From Candidatus Stahliibacteriota bacterium (lineage in GTDB: Bacteria; Hydrothermota; Tepidihabitantia; SM23-42), in the NCBI GenBank assembly GCA_030606265.1, contig JAUWGT010000004.1, positions 1-35,913 of the forward strand: a DNA stretch of 35,913 nt, given 5' to 3'. The position numbers were made by a program, and so were the translations under genes. The notes beneath the pieces were generated by a model. It saw only the letters and a list, made by a program, of their open reading frames with translations, made no database searches and had not been told where the DNA came from. Below are positions 34,363 to 35,913 of this stretch, piece after piece (the stretch's first letter is position 1; every line of letters starts with the position of its first letter).

Positions 34363-35913
34363 ATGAGATATATTATTATTATTATACTTTGCTTTGGCTT
34401 GGTCGGGATCGCCAATGCCCAATGGCTGGAGACCACTATCTTCTTGCCAGACGGATTTGGTAGTATGGGAGACCCGAGGTGCCTTGCCTATAATTCTACC
34501 AACAACACAGTCTATGCTGGTGGAGACGGTGGATACGTATTTGTAATCGATGGTGAAACTAACCAGAGGATTGCACGGATATGGGCAGGAGAGAATATAT
34601 ACGATATGGTCTGGAACTCGACCAATAATAAGGTATACTGCGCCAACTATGGAAGCGATGATATCACAATCATTGATGGTGCATTCAACTCGGTAATCAC
34701 AACGGTCGGGGTTGGAAATGGACCTTATGCCCTTGTCTGGAACTCGACCAATAATAAGGTATACTGCGCTAATAATCTTAGCGATAACGTCACGATCATT
34801 GATGGTGCAACCAACTCGGTGCTCACAACGGTCCCGGTCGGAGACGGCCCTCGTGCCCTTGTCTGGAACTCGACCAATAATAAGGTATACTGCGCCAACG
34901 GTGGTAGTGATAATATCACAATCATTGATGGTGCAACCAACTCGGTAATCACAACGGTCTCGGTTGGAGATGGCCCTCGTGCCCTTGTCTGGAGCTCGAC
35001 CACTAATAAGGTATACTGCGCCAACTATGATAGCGATAGTGTCACAATCATTAGTGGTGCATACAACTCGGTGATGACAACGGTTCCGGTTGGAAATGGA
35101 CCTTATGCTTTTACCTGGAACTCGACCAATAATAAGATATACTGTGCTAATAATCTTAGCGATGATGTTACAATCATTGATGGTGCAACCAACTCGGTAA
35201 TCACAACGGTTCCGGTTGGAGATGGCCCTTATGCTCTTACCTGGAACTTGACCAATAATAAGGTATACTGCGCCGACTACTGGGACGATAGTGTCACGAT
35301 CATTCAAGGTGCAACCAATTCAGTGGTCACAACGGTCTCGGTTGGAGATGAACCTGGTGCCCTTGTTTGGAACTCGACCAATAATAAGGTATACTGCGCC
35401 AGCTACCGCACTTCCTACGCTTCTGTCACGATCATTGATGGTGTAACCAACTCGGTGATCACAACGGTCCCAGTTGGAGATGGACCTCGTGCCCTTGTCT
35501 GGGACTCGACTAATAATAAGGTATACTGTGCCAACTTTTTGGACGATGATGTCACAATCATTGATGGTGCAACCGATTCAGTAATCACAACGATCCAGGT
35601 TGGAGATGGACCTTGGGCTCTTGTCTGGAACCAGATCAATAACCGGACTTATGTGGCTAATTATAATGATAACAGCATATCAGTTATCAGGGATCAAACA
35701 GGAGTAGAAGAAATAGATGATAATCAGTCATCAGTGACCAGGCTAGCGCAGAACTTTCCCAATCCATTTACCCGATTTACCAGTATCAGGTATCAGATTG
35801 CCGGTACTGGGTCGCAGGAACAGCAAGTGACGCTTAAAGTCTACGATATTACTGGTAGATTAGTGCGAACTCTGGTTGATGCCAATAAGGAGTTAGGTAA
35901 TCACATGGCTGTT
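34363..35913 (+). CDS. Secreted YVTN/YNCE-type beta-propeller protein, partial (3' end beyond window), with start of a sorting-type C-terminal domain
   Basis: Manual translation MRYIIIIILCFGLVGIANAQWLETTIFLPDG...; repeats VWNSTNNKVYCANYGSDDITIIDGATNSVITTVPVGDGPYAL; C-term VTRLAQNFPNPFTRFTSIRYQIAG...VYDITGRLVRTLVD. Open to window edge, so missing from ORF track. Confidence 0.92.
   Translation, partial: MRYIIIIILCFGLVGIANAQWLETTIFLPDGFGSMGDPRCLAYNSTNNTVYAGGDGGYVFVIDGETNQRIARIWAGENIYDMVWNSTNNKVYCANYGSDDITIIDGAFNSVITTVGVGNGPYALVWNSTNNKVYCANNLSDNVTIIDGATNSVLTTVPVGDGPRALVWNSTNNKVYCANGGSDNITIIDGATNSVITTVSVGDGPRALVWSSTTNKVYCANYDSDSVTIISGAYNSVMTTVPVGNGPYAFTWNSTNNKIYCANNLSDDVTIIDGATNSVITTVPVGDGPYALTWNLTNNKVYCADYWDDSVTIIQGATNSVVTTVSVGDEPGALVWNSTNNKVYCASYRTSYASVTIIDGVTNSVITTVPVGDGPRALVWDSTNNKVYCANFLDDDVTIIDGATDSVITTIQVGDGPWALVWNQINNRTYVANYNDNSISVIRDQTGVEEIDDNQSSVTRLAQNFPNPFTRFTSIRYQIAGTGSQEQQVTLKVYDITGRLVRTLVDANKELGNHMAV
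34609..35690 (+). repeat. 126-bp in-frame tandem repeat, 8 units plus a degenerate ninth
   Basis: Unit starts at 34609, 34735, 34861, 34987, 35113, 35239, 35365, 35497 (one unit 132 nt), 35623. Confidence 0.95.

Noticed and set aside
34345-35307. 320-aa minus-strand ORF (plus 34725-35024 and 35415-35639)
   Set aside because: Antisense shadow of the 126-bp tandem repeats; the plus-strand frame has signal peptide, SD and recognisable propeller motifs.
33106-35690. CRISPR array
   Set aside because: Repeat periods are 120 and 126 nt, in frame, with no repeat/spacer alternation and no cas genes.

Overview
Bacterial chromosomal window. Style (C25/gingipain-like protease, FlgD-like/Por-type C-terminal sorting domains, carboxypeptidase-regulatory-domain TonB receptor, tricorn protease) suggests an FCB-group or candidate-phylum bacterium; this is inference. 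Minus-strand operon at the left edge: DUF6485 - gcvPB - hypothetical - glmL/MutL (truncated by the window edge and absent from the ORF track). Then a DUF711 protein, tricorn-type protease, and an operon birA-coaX-tsaE-tsaB-rimI-hypothetical-class III cyclase/AAA/TPR. Next come a propeller plus orphan 5'-nucleotidase C-terminal domain protein, a TonB-dependent receptor, a wHTH-MNT/HEPN pair, a tRNA-Asn locus with two GIY-YIG genes and tRNA-like hairpin repeats, a C25-like peptidase, a B12/radical SAM protein, a PLDc_N protein, and a very large AAA-TPR-SARP/BTAD regulator. A zinc-ribbon protein follows, then three consecutive secreted beta-propeller genes; the last runs off the right edge and is absent from the ORF track. 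Main leads: (1) a 42-bp perfect palindrome covering the spacer, -10 and Shine-Dalgarno of the MNT-HEPN operon; (2) a composite GIY-YIG/hairpin insertion that separates a consensus promoter from its tRNA-Asn; (3) an 11-bp-phased direct repeat 8 bp upstream of a -10 just downstream of the SARP/BTAD gene, plus a duplicated -35-less leader in front of propeller genes; (4) tandem, homogenised propeller blades with diversity confined to a few codons; (5) a recurrent TTGACA-N16-TATAAT promoter architecture with several apparently leaderless starts; (6) a gene-remnant C-terminus between DUF711 and tricorn. No database searches were run; all family calls are by eye.
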